Source: Mongoliimonas terrestris (GTDB lineage Bacteria > Pseudomonadota > Alphaproteobacteria > Rhizobiales > Pleomorphomonadaceae). Taken from it: DNA of 64,000 nt. How positions within the stretch are numbered: position 1 is the first letter of the stretch; each line of letters begins with the position of its first letter. The position numbers were made by a program, and so were the translations under genes. Of this stretch, positions 8,418-17,236 are shown in pieces. A model generated the notes under the pieces. The model was not told the origin of the DNA. It was given only the letters and a program-made list of their open reading frames with translations, and searched no databases. Location: assembly GCF_001927285.1 (NCBI RefSeq), contig NZ_MSIG01000015.1, positions 1 to 64,000 on the forward strand. Reading direction: 5' to 3'.

Positions 8418-9788
8418 TCAGGCGGCGGCGGCGACGACGCGGTTGCGGCCTTCGCGCTTGGCCTGGTAGAGCGCGAGGTCGGCGCGCTTCAGCATGGCCT
8501 CGGGCGTGTCGCCGGCCGGGTTCAGCGAGGCGATGCCGATCGAGATGGTGACGTTGAGGAGCTTGGTGCCGCCGGCGATGCGGAAGGGCTCGCCGGCGAT
8601 GCGCTGGCGCAGGCGCTCGGCCACCATGTGGGCGAGCTCGCCGTCGGTCTCCGGCATGGCGACGACGAATTCCTCGCCGCCGAACCGGCAGGCAAGGTCG
8701 ATGCCGCGCACGTTCTTGCGCACCCGCTTGGCGAATTCGCGGAGCACGTCGTCGCCGGCGTCGTGGCCGTGGGTGTCGTTGACGGCCTTGAAGTGGTCGA
8801 TGTCGACGACGAGGACGGCGAGTTCGCGAGCGCGGGCGAGCGACTGCTCGACGAGGGCCGACAGGTGGCTTTCCAGGTAGCGGCGGTTGTGGAGGCCGGT
8901 GAGGCTGTCCACCAGGGCCATTTCCATGGTCTGGGCGACGTTGTCGCGCAGCTTGTCCGTGTAGCGCTTGCGGCGGACCTGGGTGCGGACGCGGGCGAGC
9001 AGCTCCTGGCGGTCGATGGGCCGGACCAGGTAGTCGTTGACGCCGAGGTCGAGGCCGCGGAGGAGCCGCGCGTTGTCCTCCGGCTCGGCGACGAGCAGGA
9101 TGGGCAGCATGCGCGTGCGCTCCAGCGAGCGGAGCTGGGAGCAGAGGCGGAGCGCGTCGTAGTCGGCGAGCGAGATCGACACGATGACGAGGTCGTAGTT
9201 GCCCTCCGCGGCGCGGAACAGGGCCTCCTGCGGTTCGCCCTCCACGTCGACGCGGTTCTCCACGCCGAGGCCCTGGGCGATGCGCTCCGACGAGGACGCG
9301 CGGTCGTCCACCACGAGGACGCGGCCGGGCTCCTTGCGGGTGAGGTCGGCGAGGCTGAACCCCTCCTCCATGCCGAGGCCGCCCTGCATGGCGCGGATAT
9401 GCAGCTCGTCGGTCAGCATCTTGAGGCGGACGAAGCTCTTCACGCGGGTGATGAGCGCGAGGTCGCTGACCGGCTTGGTGAGGAAGTCGTCGGCGCCGGC
9501 TTCAAGGCCGCGCACCCGGTCGGACGCCTGGTCGAGCGCCGTCACCATGATGACGGGGATGTGCATCAGGGCGGGGGTGTTCTTGATGCGGCGGCAGGTC
9601 TCGAAGCCGTCGAGGCCGGGCATCATGGCGTCGAGGAGGACGATGTCGCACGGCGAGCGCGCCAGCAGGTCCAACGCATCCTGGCCGGACGTGGCGGTCC
9701 GGACGTCGAAATACTCGGCCGACAGGCGGGCTTCGAGCAGCTTGACGTTGGCGAGGATGTCGTCGACGACGAGGACGCGAGCGGTCAT
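8418..9788 (-). CDS. pleD: Response regulator PleD, diguanylate cyclase
   Basis: A 456-residue protein with two receiver domains and a GGDEF domain, the PleD architecture. In Caulobacter, phosphorylated PleD makes cyclic di-GMP at the pole and drives the motile-to-sessile transition. The first receiver has VVDD near residues 7–10 and the phospho-accepting Asp53 in LLDAMMPG. The second receiver (about 155–270) is an adaptor. The active-site motif is GGEEF at 370–374, preceded by the inhibitory-site motif RGID at 361–364, which indicates product feedback control. It lies 13 bases downstream of divK on the same strand, as in other alphaproteobacteria. Confidence 0.96.
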   Translation of the reverse strand: MTARVLVVDDILANVKLLEARLSAEYFDVRTATSGQDALDLLARSPCDIVLLDAMMPGLDGFETCRRIKNTPALMHIPVIMVTALDQASDRVRGLEAGADDFLTKPVSDLALITRVKSFVRLKMLTDELHIRAMQGGLGMEEGFSLADLTRKEPGRVLVVDDRASSSERIAQGLGVENRVDVEGEPQEALFRAAEGNYDLVIVSISLADYDALRLCSQLRSLERTRMLPILLVAEPEDNARLLRGLDLGVNDYLVRPIDRQELLARVRTQVRRKRYTDKLRDNVAQTMEMALVDSLTGLHNRRYLESHLSALVEQSLARARELAVLVVDIDHFKAVNDTHGHDAGDDVLREFAKRVRKNVRGIDLACRFGGEEFVVAMPETDGELAHMVAERLRQRIAGEPFRIAGGTKLLNVTISIGIASLNPAGDTPEAMLKRADLALYQAKREGRNRVVAAAA

Positions 9789-9801
9789 ACGGGTACGAGC
9801 C

Positions 9802-10173
9802 TCATCCTTCTCCGAGATAGGCGCGCACCGTTTCCAGGAACTTGGAGACGGAGATGGGCTTGGAGATATAGGCCTCGCAGCCGCCCTGGCGGATGCGCTC
9901 CTCGTCTCCCTTCATGGCGAAGGCCGTGACGGCGATCACCGGGATGGCCCTCAGCTCGTCGTCCTCCTTGATCCACTTGGTGACCTCCAGGCCGGAGACC
10001 TCCGGCAGCTGGATGTCCATCAGGATGAGGTCGGGCTTGTGGGCGCGGGCCAGATCGAGCGCCTCGATCCCGTTGCGGGTCTGAATCGTGCGATAGCCAT
10101 GCGCTTCCAGGAGGTCATGGAAGAGCTTCATGTTCAGTTCGTTGTCCTCGACGATGAGAACCGTCTTCGCCAT
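9802..10173 (-). CDS. divK: Single-domain response regulator DivK
   Basis: A 123-residue stand-alone receiver domain with the acidic pocket Glu9/Asp10, phospho-accepting Asp53 in LMDIQLPEVSG, and the conserved Lys in ISKPIS. DivK is the essential cell-cycle regulator that, when phosphorylated by DivJ and dephosphorylated by PleC, tunes the DivL–CckA–CtrA pathway. It is directly upstream of pleD. The start at 10173 gives the conserved N-terminus MAKTVLIVEDN. The frame runs further upstream without meaning. Confidence 0.96.
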   Translation of the reverse strand: MAKTVLIVEDNELNMKLFHDLLEAHGYRTIQTRNGIEALDLARAHKPDLILMDIQLPEVSGLEVTKWIKEDDELRAIPVIAVTAFAMKGDEERIRQGGCEAYISKPISVSKFLETVRAYLGEG

Positions 10174-10401
10174 GCATCTGCTCTTCCGCCCACGCGAATG
10201 GGCTTTCTGGCTGTAAACGCACACGCGGCCGAGGGTCTCGCCCAAGGACGCACGAACCGATCGTACCGCTCCGCATACACGTGGGTTAAAGTCCGTCCCG
10301 AAGGTACGGACACGTCGATACAAATGATCAACGCCCGGACATTCATGATATGTGCAGCAGCCTACTCGGGATTCCTTACGTAAACGCAAACGGTAGGACC
10401 G

Positions 10402-10695
10402 ATGCGGAAAATTAACCGATTGTCGCGCGAGGGTGCGGAGGCCATTGCAATTTCGGGCCTGCAGTTCCTCGTGGAAAACCCGGATGCACTCGGCCGTTTC
10501 CTCGCCCTGACCGGAATCGGGCCAGGGGACATCCGGGCGGCCGCGCAGGAGCCGGGTTTCCTCACCGGCGTACTCGAATTCTATCTTGAGGACGAGTCCT
10601 TGTTGCTGGCCTTCGCGGCATCCCAGTCGATCCGTCCCATGATGATCGCCGCCGCCCGCCTCGTGTTGTCGCCGGAGGACAGCGAACTCTCCTGA
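10402..10695 (+). CDS. DUF3572 family protein
   Basis: A 97-residue cytoplasmic protein that fits the DUF3572 family, which is found next to divK in many Hyphomicrobiales. It is mostly helical, with the central stretch LQFLVENPDALGRFLALTGI. No catalytic motif is apparent and its function is unknown. It is divergent from divK, with 228 bases between the starts, so the two genes could share regulatory DNA. A TTAACCGA sequence lies just inside its start. Confidence 0.8.
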   Translation: MRKINRLSREGAEAIAISGLQFLVENPDALGRFLALTGIGPGDIRAAAQEPGFLTGVLEFYLEDESLLLAFAASQSIRPMMIAAARLVLSPEDSELS

Positions 10696-10749
10696 CATAT
10701 ACGGTCAGGAGAGGGCGTTAGTGTCCGGTCTCCTCGTCAAATCAAAGTG

Positions 10750-11490
10750 ATGGATGGTGGTTCGATGATCCAGGCAGCGCTGAACGGCGGCCGCAGCCGC
10801 CGCTTCCACTCCGCCGTGCCCTGTTCGCCGGCGGAGATCGCCCGGGAGGCCGCGGCGGTGGTGGCGGCGGGGGCCGGATCGCTGCACATCCACCCGCGCG
10901 ACCGGGAGGACCGGGAGAGCCTCGACCCGGACGTGATCGCCTCGGCGCTCGAAGCCGTGCGGCAGGCGGTGCCGGGAACGCCCGTGGGCGTTTCCACGGG
11001 CGCCTGGATCCCGCCCGGCGGCGCGGCCCGCCACGACGCCATCCGGGCCTGGACGGTGCTGCCGGACTATGTGTCGGTGAACCTGATGGAGCCGGACAGC
11101 GCCGCCGTGATCGCGCTCGCGCTCCAGCGCGGCATCGGCGTGGAGGCGGGCGTGTGGTCGCCGGCGGACGTGGACCTTCTGGCCGCCCATCCGGACGCGG
11201 GACGCTGCCTGCGGCTTCTCGTCGAGATCAACGAGCAGGATGTGGGCGAGGCGCTTGCCGCCTTCCGGGCGACGCTGGCGCGGGCGGACCATCACGGGCT
11301 GACGCTGCCGGTGCTGGCGCACGGGATGGACGCGGGCTTCTGGCCGGTGCACGCCGCCGCCATGGCGCTGGGGCTCGACACCCGCGCGGGGCTGGAGGAT
11401 TGCGTGTTCCTGCCGAACGGGGCGCTTGCGCGCGACAACGCGGACGCGATTGCCGCCGCCCTCGCCTTCCGGCACGATCGCGAGACCTGA
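10750..11490 (+). CDS. BKACE family beta-keto acid cleavage enzyme (DUF849)
   Basis: A 246-residue TIM-barrel enzyme of the 3-keto-5-aminohexanoate cleavage (BKACE, DUF849) family. These use acetyl-CoA and a metal to split beta-keto acids into acetoacetate and an acyl-CoA. The metal-binding motif LHIHPRD is present near residue 45, as is GVSTGAWIPPG. It is shorter than the canonical enzymes of about 270–310 residues, and no pathway neighbours point to a substrate. Starts at 10750 and 10765 are both possible, and a GTG precedes the former. It is followed on the same strand by dinB. Confidence 0.82.
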   Translation: MDGGSMIQAALNGGRSRRFHSAVPCSPAEIAREAAAVVAAGAGSLHIHPRDREDRESLDPDVIASALEAVRQAVPGTPVGVSTGAWIPPGGAARHDAIRAWTVLPDYVSVNLMEPDSAAVIALALQRGIGVEAGVWSPADVDLLAAHPDAGRCLRLLVEINEQDVGEALAAFRATLARADHHGLTLPVLAHGMDAGFWPVHAAAMALGLDTRAGLEDCVFLPNGALARDNADAIAAALAFRHDRET

Positions 11491-11515
11491 TCCTCCGGGA
11501 GGGCCGCCGACCGCC

Positions 11516-12841
11516 GTGCCGACCGAGACGCCCGCCCCTGCCCTGTCCGATCCGGCTCCCGCCGCGCCCTTGGGCGTCTGCCGGGACTGCCTGACGCCGG
11601 CGCCGGCGGAAGGGCGGCGCTGCGCGGCGTGCGGCAGCCCGCGGCTGCTGCGCCACCCGGAACTTGCCGCCCTCTCCATCGCCCATGTGGACTGCGATGC
11701 CTTCTACGCGGCGATCGAGAAGCGCGACGATCCCTCGCTCACCGACAAGCCGGTCATCATCGGCGGCGGCCGGCGGGGCGTCGTCTCCACCTGCTGCTAC
11801 ATCGCACGGATCGAGGGCGTCCGCTCGGCCATGCCCATGTTCAAGGCGCTGAAGGCCTGCCCGAACGCGGTGGTGATCAAGCCCGACATGGAGAAGTACG
11901 CCCGGGTCGGCCGCGAGGTGCGGCAGATGATGCTGGACCTGACGCCGCTGGTGGAGCCGCTGTCCATCGACGAGGCCTTCCTGGACCTTTCCGGCACGGA
12001 GCGCCTGCACGGCGGCATCCCGGCGGTGACGCTGGCGCGGTTCGCCCGGCGGGTGGAGAGGGAGATCGGCATCACGGTGTCGGTGGGTCTCGCGCCCAAC
12101 AAGTTCCTCGCCAAGATCGCCTCGGACCTCGACAAGCCGCGCGGCTTCACGGTGATCGGCCGGGCCGAGGCCGCCGCCTTCCTGGCGCCGCGGCCGGTGA
12201 CGACCATCTGGGGCGTCGGCGCGGCGTTTTCGGCCAAGCTCGCCGGGGATGGCATCCGCACGGTGGGCGACCTCCAGGGCAAGAGCGCCGCCGACCTCGC
12301 GCGCCGCTACGGCGCCATGGGGCTCCGGCTCGCCAAGCTGGCGCACGGGGTGGACGACCGGAAGGTGGACCCGACGTCGAAGCGTAAGAGCGTCGGCGCG
12401 GAGACCACGTTCGACGACGACCTCGCCGCGCTGGCGGACCTCCGCCCCATCCTGCGGCGCCTGTCGGAGAAGGTGGCGGCACGCCTGAAGGCGCTCCACA
12501 TCGCCGGACGGTCGGTGACGCTGAAGCTGAAGACGCAGGACTTCCGGATCGTCACCCGCTCGCGCACGCTGGCGGATCCGACCCAGTTGGCGGACCGGAT
12601 CTTCCAGGCGGCGGACGACCTTCTGGCCAAGGAGCCGCCGGGGCCGAAATACCGGCTGATCGGCGTGCAGGTGGCGGAGCTGGAGGGCGACCGGCTGGCC
12701 GATCCGGCCGACCTCGTCGACCCCGGCGCCGCCCGCAAGGCGGCGGCGGAGCGGGCGATGGACAGCGTGCGGGCGAAGTTCGGCGTGAAGGCGGTGGAGA
12801 CGGGGCTGGTGTTCGACGCGCGGCGGAAGAGGGAGCGGTGA
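11516..12841 (+). CDS. dinB: DNA polymerase IV (DinB) with N-terminal zinc-ribbon-like segment
   Basis: A Y-family translesion polymerase. The first catalytic carboxylates are in HVDCDAFYAAIE and the second set in SIDEAFLDLSG, and the helix-hairpin-helix and little-finger regions follow to the end. Upstream of the polymerase core is a four-cysteine segment CRDC…CAAC (about residues 20–40) that could bind zinc. Such an extension is frequent in alphaproteobacterial DinB. GTG at 11516 was chosen because it follows a purine-rich GGGAGG and avoids overlapping the BKACE gene. An in-frame ATG at 11426 would overlap that gene by 65 bases. The length from GTG is 441 residues. Confidence 0.93.
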   Translation: MPTETPAPALSDPAPAAPLGVCRDCLTPAPAEGRRCAACGSPRLLRHPELAALSIAHVDCDAFYAAIEKRDDPSLTDKPVIIGGGRRGVVSTCCYIARIEGVRSAMPMFKALKACPNAVVIKPDMEKYARVGREVRQMMLDLTPLVEPLSIDEAFLDLSGTERLHGGIPAVTLARFARRVEREIGITVSVGLAPNKFLAKIASDLDKPRGFTVIGRAEAAAFLAPRPVTTIWGVGAAFSAKLAGDGIRTVGDLQGKSAADLARRYGAMGLRLAKLAHGVDDRKVDPTSKRKSVGAETTFDDDLAALADLRPILRRLSEKVAARLKALHIAGRSVTLKLKTQDFRIVTRSRTLADPTQLADRIFQAADDLLAKEPPGPKYRLIGVQVAELEGDRLADPADLVDPGAARKAAAERAMDSVRAKFGVKAVETGLVFDARRKRER

Positions 12842-12865
12842 GGGGGCGGGTGAGCGGGTGCGGGC

Positions 12866-13812
12866 TTTCGCCGGGATGACGGTGGAGGACGGGTCGGGTC
12901 CGGAGGGTGGCTTGGTTCGGATGATCGGGCGGTTCACGTCCCCAGGTCGTCACCCCGGCGAACGCCGGGGCCCAACCGACGGCGGCTACGACCGTGCCGG
13001 TGCGCATGGGACGCGGACGGTTGGATCCCGGCTTTCGCCGGGATGACGGTGGAGGATGGGATGACGGTGGAGGATGGGATGGTGGGATGACGGTGGGGAT
13101 TGGGATGACGGTGGAGGACGGGTCGGGTCTGGAGGGTGGCTTGGTTCGGATGATCGGGCGGTTCACGTCCCCAGGTCGTCACCCCGGCGAACGCCGGGGC
13201 CCAACCGACGGCGGCCACGACCGTGCCGGTGCGCATGGGACGCGGACGGTTGGATCCCGGCTTTCGCCGGGATGACGGTGGAGGATGGGATGACGGTGGA
13301 GGATGGGATGGTGGGATGACGGTGGGGATTGGGATGACGGTGGAGGACGGGTCGGGTCTGGAGGGTGGCTTGGTTCGGATGATCGGGCGGTTCACGTCCC
13401 CAGGTCGTCACCCCGGCGAACGCCGGGGCCCAACCGACGGCGGCCACGACCGTGCCGGTGCGGATAGGACGCGGACGGTTGGATCCCGGCTTTCGCCGGG
13501 ATGACGGTGGGGATTGGGATGACGGTGGAGGACGGGTCGGGTCTGGAGGGTGGTTTGGTTCGGATGATCGGGCGGTTCACGTCCCCAGGTCGTCACCCCG
13601 GCGAACGCCGGGGCCCAACCGACGGCGGCCACGACCGTGCCGGTGCGGATAGGACGCGGACGGTTGGATCCCGGCTTTCGCCGGGATGACGGTGGAGGAT
13701 GGGATGACGGTTGGGGGGACGGGAGGACGGTGGCGGACGAATGACGGTGGGGGACGGGAGGACGGTGGGGGACGGGATGGTGGAGGATGGGTCGGGTCTG
13801 GAGGGTGGCTTC
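12866..13812. repeat. Tandem array of a 229-bp unit carrying REP-B inverted pairs
   Basis: Unit starts (GACGGTGGAGGACGGGTCGG) lie at 12878, 13107, 13336 and 13521, giving periods of 229, 229 and 185 bases. The third unit is 44 bases shorter because one block of GATGACGGTGGAGG-type micro-repeats is missing. Each unit holds one complete REP-B pair (a CCCCGGCGAACGCCGGGG arm and a CCCGGCTTTCGCCGGGATGA arm). After the fourth REP-B pair, which ends near 13689, the array decays into short GACGGTGG repeats and a last partial start at about 13792. Copies differ by only a few bases, which points to recent amplification. No gene is present. Confidence 0.93.
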
Positions 13813-14662
13813 ATGACGTTGCCGACACCAGGTCCTCCGCCGGCTGGCCGCCGAGGATGTGGAGTTCGCCGGCGTCGTGGCTGCAGAAGATGGTGATGCC
13901 GGCGTCGGGGGCGTTGGCGAGGGCACGGAGCCGTTGCTGGTTCTCCAGGCGGGCGTCCTTGTCGACGTTCATCAGGTCCTGGTAGGCGCGCATGCCCGGC
14001 GGGCAGGTGCGGTCGGGACCGTGGATCTCGCCGTGGAAGAAATAGGCGTCGCCGGCGTGGAGCAGCCAACGGCCGTCGGTGTGCACCGCCACCCCTGCGT
14101 GGCCGGCGGTGTGGCCGGCGAGCGGGACGAGCAGGATGTCGGACGGCAGGCCCTCCAGGTCGCGGACGGCGGGAAAGCCCATCCAGTTCTCGCCGGTTGC
14201 CGCGTAGGGACGCCAGTTCGTGGTGGCCGCCCACTGGGTCTGCCGGTAGCGGCGACGGGCGACGAAGCCGCGCGCGTGCTCGGCCGAATGAAGCTCGTCG
14301 GCCATCAGGTGCACGGTGGCGTGGGGGAAGTCCGAAAGGCCGCCGGCGTGGTCGAAGTCGAGGTGGGTGAGCACGATGTGGCGCACGTCGCGGGCGTCGA
14401 AGCCGAGCCGCTCCACCTCGCCGAGGGCGGTGTAGCGCCGCTGCAGCTTGATGTTGTTCATGCGGCGGAAGAGGCCGCTCAGCCGGTCGGGACGGCGCAC
14501 GTCGCCGGTGCCGAAGCCGGTGTCGACGAGCACCAGGCCGGCTTCGCTCTCGATCAGCAGGCAGTGGCAGACGAGAGAGGCCGTCGCGCCCCGGCTTCGC
14601 CCGTCGAACCAGGCGCCGCCGATGGGGCACATGCAGCCGCAGTTGAGATGATGGACCCGCAC
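13811..14662 (-). CDS. N-acyl homoserine lactonase-like metallo-beta-lactamase fold hydrolase
   Basis: A 283-residue metallo-beta-lactamase-fold hydrolase resembling the AHL lactonase group. The dinuclear metal site is visible as LTHLDFDHAGG, the later AGHTAGHAG, the bridging Asp in LLHAGDAYFF and the final His in IFCSHDAGELH. Such enzymes open lactone rings, including quorum-sensing signals, but the physiological substrate here is unproven. GTG at 14662 was chosen because AGGGAGG lies eight bases upstream. It gives VRVHHLNCGCMCPIGG, a typical N-terminus of this group. The gene ends at the edge of the tandem repeat array. Confidence 0.8.
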   Translation of the reverse strand: MRVHHLNCGCMCPIGGAWFDGRSRGATASLVCHCLLIESEAGLVLVDTGFGTGDVRRPDRLSGLFRRMNNIKLQRRYTALGEVERLGFDARDVRHIVLTHLDFDHAGGLSDFPHATVHLMADELHSAEHARGFVARRRYRQTQWAATTNWRPYAATGENWMGFPAVRDLEGLPSDILLVPLAGHTAGHAGVAVHTDGRWLLHAGDAYFFHGEIHGPDRTCPPGMRAYQDLMNVDKDARLENQQRLRALANAPDAGITIFCSHDAGELHILGGQPAEDLVSATS

Positions 14663-14883
14663 CGTTCGGCCTCCCTTGGCTCCCGCACCCCATGGTGGAT
14701 GCGCCGCACCTTTGGGCGGTGCTGCGCATCCGCCTGGTGCCTTGAAGCGGGAACGATGGAGGAGTCGGGTTGTTCCGCCGGAACACCCGGCCGGCGGCAG
14801 CAGGACGGCCGCGGCGGGTCGCGCCCGAGGTGCGGGCGCGACGGGGCTTTTCAGGAATGCACCGACTGGCCGGCCAGGGTTGC

Positions 14884-16095
14884 TCAGCCGGCGGCGGTGA
14901 GCACCGCGCGGATCCGCTCCAGCGCCCAGTCCACCTCGTCCTTGGTGATGACGAGCGGCGGGGCGATGCGGATGGTGTGGCCGTGGGTGTCCTTGGCGAG
15001 GACGCCCTTGGCGCGGAGCGCCTCCACATGGCGGCGGGCGCCGTCGGCCTCCGTGTGGAGTTCCACCGCCAGCATCAGGCCGCGGCCGCGCACGTCCTTG
15101 ACGAGGTTGGAGCGGATGCCCTGGAGCTCGGTGCGGAAATAGTCGCCGAGGCGGGCGGAGTTCTCGACCATGTCCTCCTCCACCAGCACCTTCAGCGCCG
15201 CCCGGGCGACCGCGCAGGCGAGCGGGTTGCCGCCGAAGGTGGAGCCGTGCTGGCCGGGCTGGAGGGTGCCGAGCACGTCGGTGTTGGAGAGGACGGCCGA
15301 CACTGGGTAGAAGCCGCCGGAAAGCGCCTTGCCGACGAGGGTGACGTCGGCGACGATGCCCTCGTGCTCCTCGGCGAGGAGCTTGCCGGTGCGGCCGAGG
15401 CCGGTCTGGATCTCGTCGAGGATGAGCGTCACCCGGTGGGCGGTGCAGATCTCGCGGACGCGCTTGAAATAGCCGGCCGGCGGGATGATGACGCCCGCCT
15501 CGCCCTGGATGGGCTCCACCAGGAAGCCGACCGTGTTCGGCGTGATGGCGGCCTCCAGCGCGTCGGCGTCGCCGAACGGCACCACCTTGTAGCCGGGCGT
15601 GAAGGGGCCGAAGCCGCCGCGCGCGTCCGGATCGGTGGAGAAGGACACGATGCCGAGGGTGCGGCCGTGGAAATTGTCGGCGCAGACGATGATCTCCGCC
15701 TGGTTCTCCGCGACGCCCTTCACCTCGTAGCCCCACTTGCGGACGGCCTTGACGGCGGTCTCCACCGCCTCGGCGCCGGAGTTCATGGGCAGCACCTTGT
15801 GGCTGTCCGTGAGGGCGGCGATCTCCTCGTAGAGGAGCGCCAGCTGGTCGGAACGGAAGGCGCGGGAGGTGAGCGTGAGCCTGCCGGCCTGCTCCACCAT
15901 GGCGGCGAGGATCTTCGGGTGGCAGTGGCCCTGGTTCACCGCCGAATAGGCGGAGAGGCAGTCGAGGTAGCGGTTGCCGTCCGTGTCCCACACCCAGACC
16001 CGTTCGCCGCGGGTCAGCACCACGTCGAGGGGCTTGTAGTTGTGGGCGCCGAGCCGGTGCTCGATCTGGATGAAGTCCTTGGCGTGGAGGGTCAT
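14884..16095 (-). CDS. rocD: Ornithine aminotransferase
   Basis: A 403-residue fold-type I PLP enzyme. Ornithine aminotransferase moves the delta-amino group of ornithine to 2-oxoglutarate, giving glutamate-5-semialdehyde. The PLP-binding Lys256 sits in VGKALSGGFYPVSA, with Asp227 in ILDEIQTGLGRTGK and the phosphate-binding SGAEAVE. The length and the N-terminal KDFIQIEHRLGAHNYKPL match RocD rather than an acetylornithine aminotransferase. It lies 30 bases downstream of arginase on the same strand, so the two make an arginine degradation operon. Confidence 0.94.
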   Translation of the reverse strand: MTLHAKDFIQIEHRLGAHNYKPLDVVLTRGERVWVWDTDGNRYLDCLSAYSAVNQGHCHPKILAAMVEQAGRLTLTSRAFRSDQLALLYEEIAALTDSHKVLPMNSGAEAVETAVKAVRKWGYEVKGVAENQAEIIVCADNFHGRTLGIVSFSTDPDARGGFGPFTPGYKVVPFGDADALEAAITPNTVGFLVEPIQGEAGVIIPPAGYFKRVREICTAHRVTLILDEIQTGLGRTGKLLAEEHEGIVADVTLVGKALSGGFYPVSAVLSNTDVLGTLQPGQHGSTFGGNPLACAVARAALKVLVEEDMVENSARLGDYFRTELQGIRSNLVKDVRGRGLMLAVELHTEADGARRHVEALRAKGVLAKDTHGHTIRIAPPLVITKDEVDWALERIRAVLTAAG

Positions 16096-16125
16096 GGGCT
16101 TGGCTCCGGTTGGGCTCGGCTCCGG

Positions 16126-17097
16126 TCAGGCGGGCTGGCGGTGGAGGACGGTGAGCCCGAAGAGGCTCGCGGTGAGGTCGGCGACGAGGCGGGCGGTGCG
16201 GCCGCGCTCGTCGAGGAAAGGGTTGAGCTCGACGAGGTCGAGGGAGCCGAGGAGGCCGCTGTCGTGGATCATCTCCATGACGAGGTGGGCCTCCCGGTAG
16301 GTGGCGCCGCCCATGACGGCGGTGCCGGTGCCGGGCGCCAGCGACGGGTCGAGGACATCCGCGTCGAAGCTGACGTGCAGGTGGACGTTGCGGGCCTTCA
16401 GCCGGGCGAGGATGCGGCCGAGCGGGGCGGCGATGCCCTCCTCGTCGATCTGGCGCATGTCCACCACCTCGACGCCGTGGTCGGCGAGGGCGCGGCGCTC
16501 CTCCCGGTCGACGGAGCGCACGCCGAAGAGGGACACGTTGGCCGGCGACACGCGGACGAGGCCCTCGTCGCCGGCGAGCGGCGCGAGGCTGGCGTCGCCG
16601 GTGAGATAGGCGAGCGCCATGCCGTGCATGTTGCCGGACGGGGTGGTGGCGGGGGTGTTGTAGTCCGCGTGGGCGTCGAGCCAGAGCACGGCGAGCTCGC
16701 GGTTCGCCTCGCGGCAGGCGCGGGCGACGCCCGAGATGGTGCCCATGGAGAGCGAATGGTCGCCGCCCATGAAGACCGGGATGCCGCCGGCCGCCGTCAT
16801 GGCGTGCGCCTCGTCGTGGATGGCGCGGGTCCAGGCGGTGATCTCGGCGAGGTTGCGGCAGCGGGTGGCGGCCGCGGGGTCCATGGGCGGAACGACCGGC
16901 ACCGGCGGGGTCATGTCGCCGCGGTCGTCGACCCGGTAGCCGAGGTCGGCGAGGAGGGCCGGCAGGCCGGCGGTGCGCAGGGCCGCCGGGCCCATCAGCG
17001 TGCCGGCGGTGCCGGCGCCGCGCTCCGACGGGATGCCGAGAAGGCTGACCCGGCTCTCGCGGAACCCGTTCGGAAATCCACCCTCGTGCTTCGTCAT
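16126..17097 (-). CDS. rocF: Arginase
   Basis: A manganese ureohydrolase of about 323 residues that splits arginine into ornithine and urea. The three metal-binding motifs are visible: GGDHSLSMGT, DAHADYNTP and SFDADVLDP. The ATG at 17097 gives the family start RVSLLGIPSERGAG near residue 15. An upstream in-frame ATG at 17139 would add 14 residues without conservation. The gene is followed by rocD and is divergent from an AsnC-type regulator, with 139 bases between the starts. Confidence 0.95.
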   Translation of the reverse strand: MTKHEGGFPNGFRESRVSLLGIPSERGAGTAGTLMGPAALRTAGLPALLADLGYRVDDRGDMTPPVPVVPPMDPAAATRCRNLAEITAWTRAIHDEAHAMTAAGGIPVFMGGDHSLSMGTISGVARACREANRELAVLWLDAHADYNTPATTPSGNMHGMALAYLTGDASLAPLAGDEGLVRVSPANVSLFGVRSVDREERRALADHGVEVVDMRQIDEEGIAAPLGRILARLKARNVHLHVSFDADVLDPSLAPGTGTAVMGGATYREAHLVMEMIHDSGLLGSLDLVELNPFLDERGRTARLVADLTASLFGLTVLHRQPA

Positions 17098-17197
17098 CCC
17101 CGTCACCCGCCGTCGTGCCCCGTGTTGAAGAGGAGCCAAGGGTGAGGCTTGACGGTGTCAACGAAAAGCCAGCAGTGTGCTGCAGATTGCTCACGAT

Positions 17198-17214
17198 CCT
17201 GACGTTTCGTCAGG
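17198..17214. promoter_or_regulatory. Palindrome in the rocF/asnC divergent promoter region
   Basis: A perfect inverted repeat CCTGACG-TTT-CGTCAGG lies 22 bases before the TTG start of the regulator and about 100 bases before the arginase start. Its position suggests an operator for the AsnC-type protein. This is inferred from symmetry and location only. Confidence 0.45.
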
Positions 17215-17236
17215 GTTGGCTGACGGAGGGCGCGCC

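Noticed and set aside
10402..10416. CtrA site TTAACCGA at the start of the DUF3572 gene
   Set aside because: It lies inside coding sequence and differs from TTAACCAT. A second half-site with proper spacing is missing.
12878..13700. CRISPR array
   Set aside because: The unit is 229 bases and the whole unit repeats, with no unique spacers, and no cas genes are present.
14770..17145. Long open frame of about 790 codons on the plus strand over rocD and rocF
   Set aside because: It is antisense to two well-conserved enzymes and its composition (Gly, Glu, Asp, Arg, His) is what GC-rich coding DNA gives in reverse. No family match is visible.
13811..17194. A single minus-strand open frame joining the lactonase-like gene to the rocD/rocF region
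   Set aside because: Only the 3' end encodes a recognisable protein, with a good ribosome-binding site at 14662. The upstream part is out of frame with rocD and rocF and only happens to lack stops.
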